NCBI GenBank assembly: GCA_963811895.1
Contig: CAWETE010000003.1
Location: 248,001 to 312,000 of the forward strand
Direction of reading: 5' to 3'
Source: DASSUW01 sp963811895
Lineage (GTDB): Bacteria > Actinomycetota > Thermoleophilia > Solirubrobacterales > Solirubrobacteraceae
Length of the DNA: 64,000 bases
The notes below the pieces were generated by a model, which was given only the letters and a program-made list of their open reading frames with translations, did no database searches and had not been told where the DNA came from. Made by a program: the position numbers and the translations under genes. Positions within the stretch are counted from its first letter, which is position 1; the number at the start of each line of letters is the position of its first letter. Shown here piece after piece: positions 9,094 to 17,499 of the stretch.

Positions 9094-11002
9094 CTACACG
9101 GTCTCGCGCTCGAGCAGGAGCTTCTCGACGACGTCCGGGTGCTCCGGACGGCTGAAGAGGAAGCCCTGGGCGGTGTCGCAGCCGGTGGTCTGCAGGTTGC
9201 CGAGCTGCTCGTCGGTCTCGACGCCCTCGGCCGTCACCGACAGCCCGAGCGCATGGCCGAGCTCGACCACCGCGTTGACGATCGCCACGTCCTCGGACGA
9301 GTGCGGGATCCCGCGGACGAACGAGCGGTCGATCTTCACGCAGTCGACGGGGAAGGTCCGCAGGTACTCGAGCGAGGAGTAGCCGGTGCCGAAGTCGTCG
9401 ACGGCGATCTTGACGCCGAGCTCCTTCAGCGCGGTGAGCGTCTTCACGGACGACTCGGGGTCCTCGACGAGCACGCTCTCGGTGACCTCGAGGCACAGGT
9501 GCGCCGGGTCCATGCCGGTGCGCTGGAGCGCGGCGGCCACGAGGTCGATCAGGTCGTCGTGCGCGAGCTGGCGGGCCGACACGTTGACGCGCACGACGAG
9601 CGGATCGTCCGCGGCGCGCTCGGCCTGCCACTTCTGGGCGAGGCGGCAGGACTCGTTGAGGACCCAGGTGCCGATCGGGACGATCAGGCCGGTCTCCTCG
9701 GCGAGCGCGATGAAGCGGTCGGGGCCGACGAGGCCGTCGTCCGGGTGCTCCCAGCGCACGAGCGCCTCGAGGCCGACGATGTTGCCGGTCTCGACCGACA
9801 CCTCGGGCTGGAAGTAGACGCGGAACTCGTCGCGCTCGATGGCCACGCGCAGGGCGGCCTCGGTGTGCAGGCGGGTCAGGGCGCGCTGGCGGGTGACCTC
9901 GTCGAAGAGCATGAGGCGGCCGCCGCCGGCCTCCTTGGCGCGGTACATGGCGGCGTCGGCGTCGCGGATCAGCTCCTCGACGTCCTGGTCCGGATCGGCG
10001 GAGAGGGCGATGCCGAGGCTGGCCGACGAGGTCGAGTCGCCGTGCGCCAGGTGGAACGGCGTGGCGAACGAGCGCAGCACGCGCTCGCCGACGGCGATGG
10101 CGTCCTGCTCGTCGCTGATGTCCTCGCAGAGGATCGCGAACTCGTCGCCGCCGAAGCGGGCGACGGTCTCGTGCCGGCGCAGCGAGTGGCGCAGGCGATC
10201 GGCGACGGCCTCGATCAGCTTGTCGCCGGCGCTGTGGCCGAGGCTGTCGTTGATGACCTTGAAGCGGTCGAGGTCGAGGAAGAGGACGGCGACGTAGCGG
10301 CCGCGGCGGCGCTGAAGGCGCTCGAGCGCCTGGCTCAGGCGGTTGTTGAACAGCAGCCGGCTCGGCAGGCCGGTCAGCGGGTCGCGCAGCAGCTGGTTCT
10401 CGTTCGTGCGCCAGGCGACGATGTGGGCGGCGCTGGCGGCGAGCACGAAGCCGCCGTGGATCAGCGCCCAGCGCCACGGGTGGGCGATGGCGTCGCCGTG
10501 GCTGTAGACCGACGCGGGCGAGATCAGGCCGCCGAGCCCGTGGTGGACGACGACGTAGCCGATCGCCACCAGGAACGGGACCCAGTCCTGGTAGAGCGTC
10601 AGGACGCCGATCATCACGAAGAAGTGGAAGTGCGCCTCGATGTAGCCGTTCGAGAGGTGCACGAGCATCGCCGAGGCGGTGATGAGGCCGAACGAGGCGG
10701 CCACGACACGCAGCTTCATGCTCGCCCACTCCGAGCCGGCGAGCAGCGTCGGCGCGATGAGCAGGGAGCTCTCGAACATCATGTGCGGGACCGACTGGCC
10801 CTGGACGAGCCCGAACACCGTCAGGAAGACGACGTGGAACCACATCAGGTAGACGATGGTCTGGTGCCGGCGGCGCCAGATGTGCTCGGGCAGCAGCTGG
10901 CCCTGGGGCATCCAGTGCCAGACCGCCTGGATCAGCCCGCGCAGCGCGCGAGGTGCGGGGCTCGACTCGTAGACCCTCGAGTGCGGCGTCGAGCTCGCTC
11001 AT
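9094..11002 (-). CDS. Membrane GGDEF-EAL cyclic-di-GMP enzyme (frameshift near the start)
   Basis: About 635 residues. The N-terminal ~190 residues hold five or six membrane helices (FHVVFLTVFGLVQGQ, FHFFVMIGVLTLYQDWVPFL). The diguanylate cyclase domain has an intact catalytic RFGGDEFAI. The phosphodiesterase domain has GLEALVRWEHP, NVSARQL, DDFGTGYSSL and EGVET, so both activities could exist. Starting at ATG 11002 needs one base dropped near 10975 to join MSELDAALE to RVYESSPAPRALRG. ATG 10911 is the first start in the main frame. Its start overlaps the stop of hoxX (ATGA), indicating coupled translation. Confidence 0.9.
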
Positions 11003-12828
11003 GCTGCTACCTGGCTGACGGCCGACCGGAGGAGCTCCATGGCCTGGTTATCGGCAGCAGGGGCCGAGACTTTGCACGGAGCCCCCGTCTTGTAGACGAA
11101 GCGGCTGCGGGCCTCGTGGTAGCTGCGGTCCGCCCCGAAGAAGCACTCGTGCGAGCGCGCGAGCTCCTCGCTGCGGTAGACGCTGAGCGGCTTGATCTGC
11201 TCGTCTGCGGCGCGGCGGCGGCGCTTCTCCTCCAGCCAGCGCGCGTGGTCGTCGCTCGAAGCAAGCCGCTCGGCGAGCCCGCTCACCTGGGCGAGGAAGC
11301 TCTCGGCGTCGTCGCCGAAGGCCTCGTCGAGCATGCCGATCTCCACGGCGCGGCGGGTGCCGATGGCCCGGAACGGCGCCGAGGTCAGCTCATCGGTCAG
11401 CTCGCGGCCGATGCGGCGCGGCATCAGGTACGTGAAGTACTCGGAGCCGTAGAGGCCGCCCATGTGCTGGTAGTACGGGTTGAGCACGACGTCCGTGCGG
11501 GCCACGACGTGGTCGGCCGCCATCGCGAACGGGACCCCGCCGGCGGCGGCGTCGCCCTGCAGCGCCGAGATGACGAGGTGCGAGTCGGTCTCCACGATCT
11601 CGCGCACGACGTCGTCGATCGCGTGCAGGTTGTGCCACGACTCGGTGGCCGGGTCCTGCGCCGCCTCGATGACGTTGAGGTGGATGCCGTTGGAGTAGAA
11701 GTCGCTGCCGCCGCAGAGCACGATCACCTTGGTGGTGCGGCGGCTGCGCGCGTAGCGGTAGGCCTCGAGCAGCCGCCGGCTCTGGGCGGTGCTCATGGCG
11801 CCGTTGTAGAAGTCGAACTCGAGGTAGCCGACGCCCGCGTGCTCGGTGTACGCGATCTCGCGCCACGTGTGCCCCTCGGGGATCGGGGCGTGGACCGGGA
11901 CGTCGATCTCCGGCGCGTCGAGCGTGATGCCGGCCAGCTCGAGCGCGCGGACGGCCGGCAGCTTGAAGTGGTCGGGGCGCTTGAGGTGCGTGATCCACAC
12001 GGCGCCGTCGACGGTGGCGCGGCAGATGCCTCCGTGGCGGGTGGCGATGATCTCGCCGGGCAGGCCGCGCAGCCCGCGCTCGCGGTGGACGCCGAAGAGG
12101 TGGAACTCCTGGCCCTCGATCGTGTCGAGCACGCCCGGGTGGCCCTCGGCGGCGCGGATGCGGCGGACGACGGTCTCGGTCGAGTCGGCCGACCAGTCGA
12201 TCGCGCGCTCGGGCTGGCGGATCAGCGGCCGCGGGCGGCCGACGACCTTCGCGTCGCCGTAGTCGAGCCGGCGCGGCGTGTCGCCGCGCTCCAGCGCGGC
12301 CATCGCGTCGAGCAGCGAGGCGATCGCGGCGCGGCGGACCTCGTGGCGGTAGATGCTGCTCTTGCCGGTCTCGCGCGTCCGGAAGTTGCTCGTGCCCCAG
12401 ATGTCGCCGCCGTCGACCTCGGCGCTCGCCTCCAGCACGGTGACGCCCCACTCGCCCATGCCGAGCTCGATCGACCAGTCGAGCGACGACGGGCCGCGGT
12501 CGCCGACCGGGCCCGGGTGCACGATCAGGCAGCGGTGATTCGCGAAGATCGACTCGGGGATGATCTTCTTCAGGATCGGGCAGACGATGAGCTCGGGCCG
12601 GTGGCGCTCGACGGCGATCTCCATCGCCTCGCCGGTCTCGACGACCTCGACGTCGACCGTGTGGCCCAGCTCGGTCAGCGCGATCTGGGCGCGCTGGCTC
12701 AGGCTGTTGTGGGCCGAGACGAGGAAGAGGATGCGGAGCGGGTTGGCCGACCGCTGTACCGGCGCCTCGCCGCGCAGCGGGTTCGGGCCCCGCCGGAGAG
12801 CGGCAGTGAGGCTGGTGGCGTCGGTCAC
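10999..12828 (-). CDS. hoxX: HoxX hydrogenase-maturation / CO-generating protein
   Basis: A 609-residue two-domain protein. The N-terminal formyltransferase-like half starts after ~30 extra residues at RILFLVSAHNSLSQRAQIAL and holds HPGPVGDRGPSSLDWS (~104-119), the hallmark of HoxX. The C-terminal half is crotonase-like (ALQGDAAAGGVPFAMAADHV). HoxX takes a formyl group from formyl-tetrahydrofolate, passes it through CoA and releases CO for the active site of oxygen-tolerant [NiFe] hydrogenases (known from the family). No hydrogenase structural or hyp gene is in the window. The gene is coupled to the GGDEF-EAL gene and diverges from the deaminase gene across 52 bp. Confidence 0.9.
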   Translation of the reverse strand: MTDATSLTAALRRGPNPLRGEAPVQRSANPLRILFLVSAHNSLSQRAQIALTELGHTVDVEVVETGEAMEIAVERHRPELIVCPILKKIIPESIFANHRCLIVHPGPVGDRGPSSLDWSIELGMGEWGVTVLEASAEVDGGDIWGTSNFRTRETGKSSIYRHEVRRAAIASLLDAMAALERGDTPRRLDYGDAKVVGRPRPLIRQPERAIDWSADSTETVVRRIRAAEGHPGVLDTIEGQEFHLFGVHRERGLRGLPGEIIATRHGGICRATVDGAVWITHLKRPDHFKLPAVRALELAGITLDAPEIDVPVHAPIPEGHTWREIAYTEHAGVGYLEFDFYNGAMSTAQSRRLLEAYRYARSRRTTKVIVLCGGSDFYSNGIHLNVIEAAQDPATESWHNLHAIDDVVREIVETDSHLVISALQGDAAAGGVPFAMAADHVVARTDVVLNPYYQHMGGLYGSEYFTYLMPRRIGRELTDELTSAPFRAIGTRRAVEIGMLDEAFGDDAESFLAQVSGLAERLASSDDHARWLEEKRRRRAADEQIKPLSVYRSEELARSHECFFGADRSYHEARSRFVYKTGAPCKVSAPAADNQAMELLRSAVSQVAA

Positions 12829-12846
12829 GCTCCGGTAATCGGCGCC

Positions 12847-12864
12847 ATGGGGTCAGCACCCCAT
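12847..12864. promoter_or_regulatory. Inverted repeat in the hoxX/deaminase divergent region
   Basis: ATGGGGT-CAGC-ACCCCAT is a 7-bp inverted repeat with a 4-base spacer. It is centred in the 52-bp space between the divergent starts of hoxX and the nucleoside deaminase. Its position suggests an operator acting on one or both genes. No regulator is encoded beside it and no promoter boxes are clear, so this is inference. Confidence 0.4.
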
Positions 12865-12880
12865 CGGCCGATCGTCCAGA

Positions 12881-13360
12881 ATGCCGCGCGTGAACGAGCT
12901 AGAGCTGCTCCGCGAGGTCATCGAGATGGGCGTCGAATCGGCCGCCGGCGAGGGCGGGCCGTTCGGAGCGCTGGTCGCGCTCGAGGACGGCCGGGTGATC
13001 GGCCGCGGCACGAACCAGGTGGTCAGCGAGGGCGACCCGACGCTGCACGCCGAGGTCGTGGCGATCCGCGAGGCGTGCCGGACGCTCGGCACGCACGACC
13101 TCTCCGGCGCCATCCTGTACGCGAGCTGCGAGCCGTGCCCGATGTGCTTCGGCGCCGCGTACTGGGCGCGCGTGGACCGGATCGTGCACGCGGCCAGCCG
13201 CGCCGACGCGGCGGCCGCCGGGTTCGACGACGCGGCCATCCACGCCGACGTCGCGCGGCCGCCGGACGAGCGCGAGCTGGCCACCGTGCAGCTGCTCGCG
13301 GAGGAGGGCTGGCGCCCGTTCGCGGCGTGGGAGGCCAACCCCGCCCGCACGCCGTACTAA
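12881..13360 (+). CDS. Nucleoside/guanine deaminase (CDA fold)
   Basis: A 159-residue zinc deaminase. GPFGALVALEDGRVIGRG is followed by the catalytic LHAEVVAIREA (H zinc ligand, E proton shuttle) and the C-x2-C ligands in SCEPCPMCFGAAYWARVDRI. The C-terminal PY-type end and the RADAAAAGFDDAAIHADV stretch favour guanine deaminase over tRNA adenosine deaminase. It would convert guanine to xanthine in purine salvage. ATG 12881 or GTG 12890 can serve as start. The TAA stop runs into the second palindromic element. Confidence 0.88.
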   Translation: MPRVNELELLREVIEMGVESAAGEGGPFGALVALEDGRVIGRGTNQVVSEGDPTLHAEVVAIREACRTLGTHDLSGAILYASCEPCPMCFGAAYWARVDRIVHAASRADAAAAGFDDAAIHADVARPPDERELATVQLLAEEGWRPFAAWEANPARTPY

Positions 13361-13428
13361 AGGGGTCAGACCCTTCTGTACTAGCACAGTCGCGATCTGT
13401 ACTACCACAGAAGGGTCTGACCCCACTT
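13360..13428. repeat. Palindromic element, copy B
   Basis: This is related to 3045-3115. Left arm 13360-13389 and right arm 13397-13428 flank a 7-base loop TCGCGAT. The outer 18 bp GGGGTCAGACCCTTCTGT pair perfectly. The inner part differs by a few bases and the right arm has a two-base insertion. The tip again pairs ACAG with CTGT. As in copy A, the element begins at the TAA stop of a plus-strand gene. Confidence 0.85.
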
Positions 13429-13460
13429 AAGGATCGCGGCAAGCAGCCGAATCACCGGGT

Positions 13461-13949
13461 GTGAGCATCGACACCGCGATGGCGCGCATCGCCGCGCTGC
13501 AGACGTTCATGGCGCCTCCCGCGCCCACGCCGGCCGCCGCGCCGGCCGCGGTGCAGGGCACTTCGTTCGCGGCCACGCTCGCGCAGGCGACCACCGCGCA
13601 GGCGACGCCGGCGCAGGCGACTCCCGGCTCCTACCCGCACCTCTCCGGCGACCTCGACGCCAACCCCGAGCTGCTGCGCCGGCTCGAGACCGTGGCCGCC
13701 GCCCGCGGCGAGACGTGGAAGATCAACAGCGGCCTGCGCACCCACGCCGAGCAGCAGGCGCTGTGGGACGCTCGCGGCAGCAACCCGTTCCCGGTCGCCC
13801 GCCCCGGCACCTCGAACCACGAGTCCGGGAACTCCGCCGACGTGTCGGTCAACGGCCGCCCGATCCAGGACGTGGTGCCGGCCGCCGAGCTGATCCGCGC
13901 CGGCATCCGCCCGCTGGCGGGCGACGCCGTGCACGTCGATCTGGCGTAA
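13461..13949 (+). CDS. M15-type D-alanyl-D-alanine carboxypeptidase-like protein
   Basis: A 162-residue protein. The C-terminal half is VanY/M15-like: NSGLRTHAEQQALWD, GTSNHESGNSADVSV (zinc ligands H and D) and the final HVDLA (third ligand H). It should trim peptidoglycan peptides. The N-terminus (MSIDTAMARIAALQTFM, an Ala/Thr/Pro linker and FAATLAQA) lacks a signal peptide and recalls the start of short flagellum-associated muralytic proteins of actinobacteria, so flagellar export is possible but unproved. The start is GTG 13461. No strong ribosome-binding site is seen. Confidence 0.8.
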   Translation: MSIDTAMARIAALQTFMAPPAPTPAAAPAAVQGTSFAATLAQATTAQATPAQATPGSYPHLSGDLDANPELLRRLETVAAARGETWKINSGLRTHAEQQALWDARGSNPFPVARPGTSNHESGNSADVSVNGRPIQDVVPAAELIRAGIRPLAGDAVHVDLA

Positions 13950-13980
13950 CTTCCTCCGCACACCCGCGGAGGAGGGCTCG

Positions 13981-15579
13981 ATGTACGACTACGTGATCGT
14001 CGGCGCCGGATCGGCGGGCTGCGTGCTGGCCAATCGCCTCAGCGAGGACCCCGACGTGCAGGTGCTGCTGGTCGAGGCCGGCCCGCCCGACACGGCCGAC
14101 TTCATCCACATCCCCGCCGCGTTCAGCGCGCTCTTCCGCACGCAGCACGACTGGGACCACATGACCGGCTGGGAGCCGGGCGCCAACCAGCGCCGCATCT
14201 ACCTGCCGCGCGGGCGCATGCTCGGCGGCTCGTCGTCGCTGAACGCGATGATCTACATCCGCGGCAACCCGCTCGACTACGACGAGTGGCGCGACGCCGG
14301 CTGCGCGGGCTGGGGCTGGGACGACCTGCTGCCCTACTTCAAGCGCGCCGAGGACAACGAGCGCGGGGCGAGCGAGTTCCACGGCGCCGGCGGGCCGCTG
14401 CCGGTCAGCGAGGCCCGCGCGCGCAGCGTCATGTGCCAGGCGTTCCTCGAGGCCGCCGAGGCGATGGGCCTGCCCGCCAACGACGACTTCAACGACGGCG
14501 AGCAGGACGGCTTCGGCTGGTACCAGGTCACCCAGCGCGACGGCCGCCGCGCGAGCACCGCGGTCTCGTACCTGCACCCGGTCGCCGAGCGGCCGAACCT
14601 GACGATCGAGACCTACGCGCACGTCCTCAAGGTCGCCTTCGACGGCGCCCGCGCGACCGGCGTGGTCGCCCAGCGCGCGGGCGAGCTGCTCGAGTGGCGC
14701 GCCGAGCGCGAGGTGATCGTGTGCGGCGGCGCCTACAACTCGCCGCAGCTGCTGGTGCTGTCGGGCATCGGGCGGCCGGAGGAGCTCGAGCTGCTGCAGA
14801 TCCCGCTGGTCGCCGAGTCGCCCGAGGTCGGGATGAACCTGCAGGACCATCCGACCGCAGGCGTGACGTGGTTCTGCCAGGACGAGATCTCGCTCAAGGA
14901 CGCGCTCAACGACGCGAACCTCGCGCAGTGGATGCAGGGCCAGGGCCCGCTGACCTCCAACATCGGCGAGAACGGCGGCTTCGTGCGCACGCGCGAAGGC
15001 CTGCCGGCGCCCGACGTCCAGTTCCACATGGTGCCCGTCGTCTTCGAGGAGGAGGGCCTGCTCGCCCCGCCCGCTCACGGCTTCACGCTGTCCGCCTGCG
15101 TGCTCAAGCCGCAGTCGCGCGGCATGGTCGCGGTCACGACGCCGGACCCGACGGCCAAGCCGTTCATCGTCCACGGCTACTACACGGTCGAGGACGACGT
15201 GCGCTCCGGCGTCGCGGGCCTGCGGATGGTCATGGACTTCGTGCGCCAGGCGCCGCTCGCGCGCTACGCGCAGACGCCCAACCTCGTCCCGGCCGGCGAC
15301 GACGACGCCGCGCTCGAGGCCCACATGCGCCAGTACTGCCAGACCATCTACCACCCGGTCGGCACGTGCCGCATGGGCGCCGACGACACCTCCGTGGTCG
15401 ACCCGCAGCTGCGCGTGCGCGGCGTCGAGGGATTGCGCGTGGTCGACGCGTCGATCATGCCGAGCGTGCCGCGCGGCAACACCAACGCGCCGGTCATCGC
15501 GATCGCCGAGCGGGCCGCGGACGTGATCCGCGGGCGCTCAGAGCTCGCGCCAGGCCTCGCGCTCGGCAGCGAGGCCTGA
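13981..15579 (+). CDS. GMC-family FAD-dependent oxidoreductase (choline-dehydrogenase-like)
   Basis: A 532-residue enzyme. The FAD-binding YDYVIVGAGSAGCVLANRLS opens the protein. GMC signature 1 is RGRMLGGSSSLNAMIYIRGN and signature 2 is GAYNSPQLLVLSGIG. The catalytic His region is YHPVGTCRMG, with NTNAPVIAIAERAADVI at the C-terminus. The closest biochemical class is choline/alcohol dehydrogenase (BetA-like), oxidising an alcohol to an aldehyde. The real substrate is unknown, and no betaine aldehyde dehydrogenase or transporter is adjacent. GAGGAGGG at 13969-13976 is a good ribosome-binding site. The 3' end overlaps a convergent small gene by 42 bp. Confidence 0.9.
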   Translation: MYDYVIVGAGSAGCVLANRLSEDPDVQVLLVEAGPPDTADFIHIPAAFSALFRTQHDWDHMTGWEPGANQRRIYLPRGRMLGGSSSLNAMIYIRGNPLDYDEWRDAGCAGWGWDDLLPYFKRAEDNERGASEFHGAGGPLPVSEARARSVMCQAFLEAAEAMGLPANDDFNDGEQDGFGWYQVTQRDGRRASTAVSYLHPVAERPNLTIETYAHVLKVAFDGARATGVVAQRAGELLEWRAEREVIVCGGAYNSPQLLVLSGIGRPEELELLQIPLVAESPEVGMNLQDHPTAGVTWFCQDEISLKDALNDANLAQWMQGQGPLTSNIGENGGFVRTREGLPAPDVQFHMVPVVFEEEGLLAPPAHGFTLSACVLKPQSRGMVAVTTPDPTAKPFIVHGYYTVEDDVRSGVAGLRMVMDFVRQAPLARYAQTPNLVPAGDDDAALEAHMRQYCQTIYHPVGTCRMGADDTSVVDPQLRVRGVEGLRVVDASIMPSVPRGNTNAPVIAIAERAADVIRGRSELAPGLALGSEA

Positions 15580-15750
15580 GCAGCACGACGTCCCGCCGCA
15601 GTGCGGGCAGGTCGCCGCCGAGGCGGCGGAGACCCAGCCGGGGTCGCCGAGGGCGGGATCCCAGTCGAGGTCGGGCGCGCCGAGCGCCCAGGTCTCGAAG
15701 ACCTGGCCGCACTTCGGGCACTCGACGGTGAGCCGCTCGGTCGCGGGCAT
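15538..15750 (-). CDS. Small zinc-ribbon protein
   Basis: A 70-residue protein with two CxxC pairs, ECPKCGQVFETW near the start and TCPHCGGTSCC near the end, enough for one rubredoxin-like zinc site. The spacer is acidic and aromatic. Function is unknown. It lies downstream of tetR on the same strand (15-base gap) and its 3' end overlaps the convergent GMC gene. ATG 15750 is chosen because ECPKC follows closely. GTG 15753 and TTG 15759 also lie in frame. Confidence 0.65.
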   Translation of the reverse strand: MPATERLTVECPKCGQVFETWALGAPDLDWDPALGDPGWVSAASAATCPHCGGTSCCSGLAAEREAWREL

Positions 15751-15765
15751 CACCAGCAAGGTAGT

Positions 15766-16362
15766 TCAGCCCAACAACGCGCGCAACTGGCGCTGGACCG
15801 CCGGCCGCAGGAACGACGTGTCCGGATCGCCCGAGCTCAGGACGCTCAGGCGCAGCCCGTCGAGCGCGGAGACGACCAGCCGCGTGTCGAGGTCCGGGGT
15901 GATGGTGGCCGAGCTCTCGAGCACGCGCTCGCCGAGCGCGCGCAGGCTCCGCCCCCAGTCCTCGTGGACCTCGCGCGCCTCCGGCCGCCCGAGCAGCTCG
16001 ATCTGCAGGCGGTAGAGCGCGACCGCCACGTCGCGCTCGCCGGAGACCTGCTCGAGCAGCCAGTCGGCCAGCTCCTCGGCCCACGCCGCCGGGTCGAAGC
16101 CGTCGCCGCCGAGGCGATCGGCGATCGCCATGATGCGCGCCACCTCGCGGTGCGCGGTCCAGCGCAGCGCGGCGACGAGGATGTCCGTCTTGGTGGCGTA
16201 GTGCCAGGTGGTCGAGGACAGCGCGACGCCGGCCTCGGTGGCCACGCGGCGGTGGGTCACGGCGGAGATTCCTTCGCGCGCGACGATCCTCACCGTGGCG
16301 GCGATGATCGCCTCGCGCACGCGCTCAGAGGCCTCGGCGCGCGTCCTCGTGGCGGCGGGCAC
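15766..16362 (-). CDS. TetR-family transcriptional repressor
   Basis: A 198-residue regulator. The N-terminal helix-turn-helix reads VREAIIAATVRIVAREG, then ISAVTHRRVATEAGVALSST, then TWHYATKTDILVAALRW, the standard TetR recognition helix. The C-terminal ligand domain is of usual size. It is divergent from the multicopper oxidase gene across a 68-bp region containing a 13-bp-armed inverted repeat that overlaps promoters of both genes. It therefore most likely represses itself and the copper operon. GTG 16362 fits the predicted transcription start closely, implying a leaderless message. Confidence 0.9.
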   Translation of the reverse strand: MPAATRTRAEASERVREAIIAATVRIVAREGISAVTHRRVATEAGVALSSTTWHYATKTDILVAALRWTAHREVARIMAIADRLGGDGFDPAAWAEELADWLLEQVSGERDVAVALYRLQIELLGRPEAREVHEDWGRSLRALGERVLESSATITPDLDTRLVVSALDGLRLSVLSSGDPDTSFLRPAVQRQLRALLG

Positions 16363-16368
16363 GGCGCC

Positions 16369-16419
16369 ATCGTAGCCGGTACGGGCGTACTTGCAAAGGG
16401 AGTACGCCCGTACTAGGAT
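16369..16419. promoter_or_regulatory. TetR operator with two divergent promoters sharing one -35 box
   Basis: A perfect inverted repeat has arms GTACGGGCGTACT (16379-16391) and AGTACGCCCGTAC (16401-16413) and a 9-base spacer. The palindrome TTGCAA (16391-16396) lies at its centre-left. On the plus strand it is 17 bases before TAGGAT (16414-16419), giving a promoter for the oxidase whose ATG is at 16431. On the minus strand the same TTGCAA is 16 bases before TACGAT (16374-16369), giving a promoter for tetR whose GTG is at 16362. A repressor on the repeat would block both. Confidence 0.75.
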
Positions 16420-16430
16420 CCGCGCGCCCA

Positions 16431-17480
16431 ATGGCCGACCGCTCGACCACACGACGCTCCTTCTTCGGCCTGGCGGGCGGCACCGCGCTGCTGTGCACGA
16501 TCGGCGGCGAGGAGGTCGTGGTCGACTCGCCTGAGTCGCTCGGCAAGGCCGACGCGGCGGCCGCCCGGGTGCGCAGGCCGCGCGGAGCGGCGGCGCAGGA
16601 CGTGCCGCAGATCCAGCCCCAGCCGGGCGGCCGCAGGATCGAGTACTGGATCCAGGCGATGACGCGCCGCCGCAGCATCGTCCCCACCGGCCGCGACGAC
16701 TGGCACGACCGCGCGATCCCCGGCCGGCACGTCTTCCGCGCGTACACCTACGCCGAGACGACGCCCGGCTTCGCGGCGGTCAAGCCCGCCTCCGCCTTCC
16801 CGGGCCCGACGCTCTACGCCGAGGTCGGCGACGTGCTGGTCGTGCACTTCCGCAACGCCGACCGCGTGCTGCGCCAGGCGGTGACCATGCACCCGCACGG
16901 CGTCAAGTACAACCCCGAGTACGACGGCGCCTACATGGGCGAGTACACGCGCGCCGGCGGCTTCGTGGCGCCGGGCGAGACGTTCACCTACCAGTGGGAG
17001 TGCACGCCCGACTCGGTCGGCTCGTGGCCGTATCACGACCACGGGCCCAACCACACGCTCAACACCTTCCGCGGCCTCTTCGGGATGCTCCACATCCGGC
17101 CCAAGGGCGCGCCGCTCCCGGACGTGCACCAGGCGCTGTTCGTGCACCAGCTCTCGCCGCCCATCACCGGCCTGCAGCGCAACTACCAGTGCATCAACGG
17201 CCGCGCCTACGCCGGCAACACGCCGACGCTGCGCTCGCGCGTCGGCCAGACGGTCGAGCTGACGGCGTTCGGCATGGACAACAACTTCCACACGTTCCAC
17301 ATCCACGGCCACCGCTGGAAGGATCCGGCCGGGCAGTTCGTGGACAACCCGTCGATGGGGCCGAACGAGCACGTCACGGCCCGCTTCGTCGAGGACAACC
17401 CGGGCCGCTGGCTCTACCACTGCCACGTCTTCTCCCATCAGGACACCGGGATGACGGGCTGGTACGTCGTCGACCCGTAG
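16431..17480 (+). CDS. Tat-exported two-domain multicopper oxidase
   Basis: A 349-residue protein. A twin-arginine start (TTRRSFFGLAGGTALL) predicts folded export. Copper ligands are complete: HPHG (H154, H156), YHDHG (H202, H204), HTFHIHGH (H287, H290, H292) and HCHVFSHQDTGM (H330, C331, H332, H336, M341), giving a type 1 centre and a trinuclear cluster. The small size fits two-domain laccase-like oxidases, which work as trimers. It would couple one-electron oxidation of metal ions or phenols to O2 reduction outside the membrane. It is the first gene of an operon with a beta-helix protein and a cupredoxin. Confidence 0.88.
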   Translation: MADRSTTRRSFFGLAGGTALLCTIGGEEVVVDSPESLGKADAAAARVRRPRGAAAQDVPQIQPQPGGRRIEYWIQAMTRRRSIVPTGRDDWHDRAIPGRHVFRAYTYAETTPGFAAVKPASAFPGPTLYAEVGDVLVVHFRNADRVLRQAVTMHPHGVKYNPEYDGAYMGEYTRAGGFVAPGETFTYQWECTPDSVGSWPYHDHGPNHTLNTFRGLFGMLHIRPKGAPLPDVHQALFVHQLSPPITGLQRNYQCINGRAYAGNTPTLRSRVGQTVELTAFGMDNNFHTFHIHGHRWKDPAGQFVDNPSMGPNEHVTARFVEDNPGRWLYHCHVFSHQDTGMTGWYVVDP

Positions 17481-17499
17481 AACCCGAGGGGGAAAGACC

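Noticed and set aside
6605..11002. A 1465-codon open frame covering four genes on the minus strand
   Set aside because: Only the MocR part is protein-like. The rest is arginine/alanine/proline-rich shadow of the GGDEF-EAL gene and the LuxR remnant.
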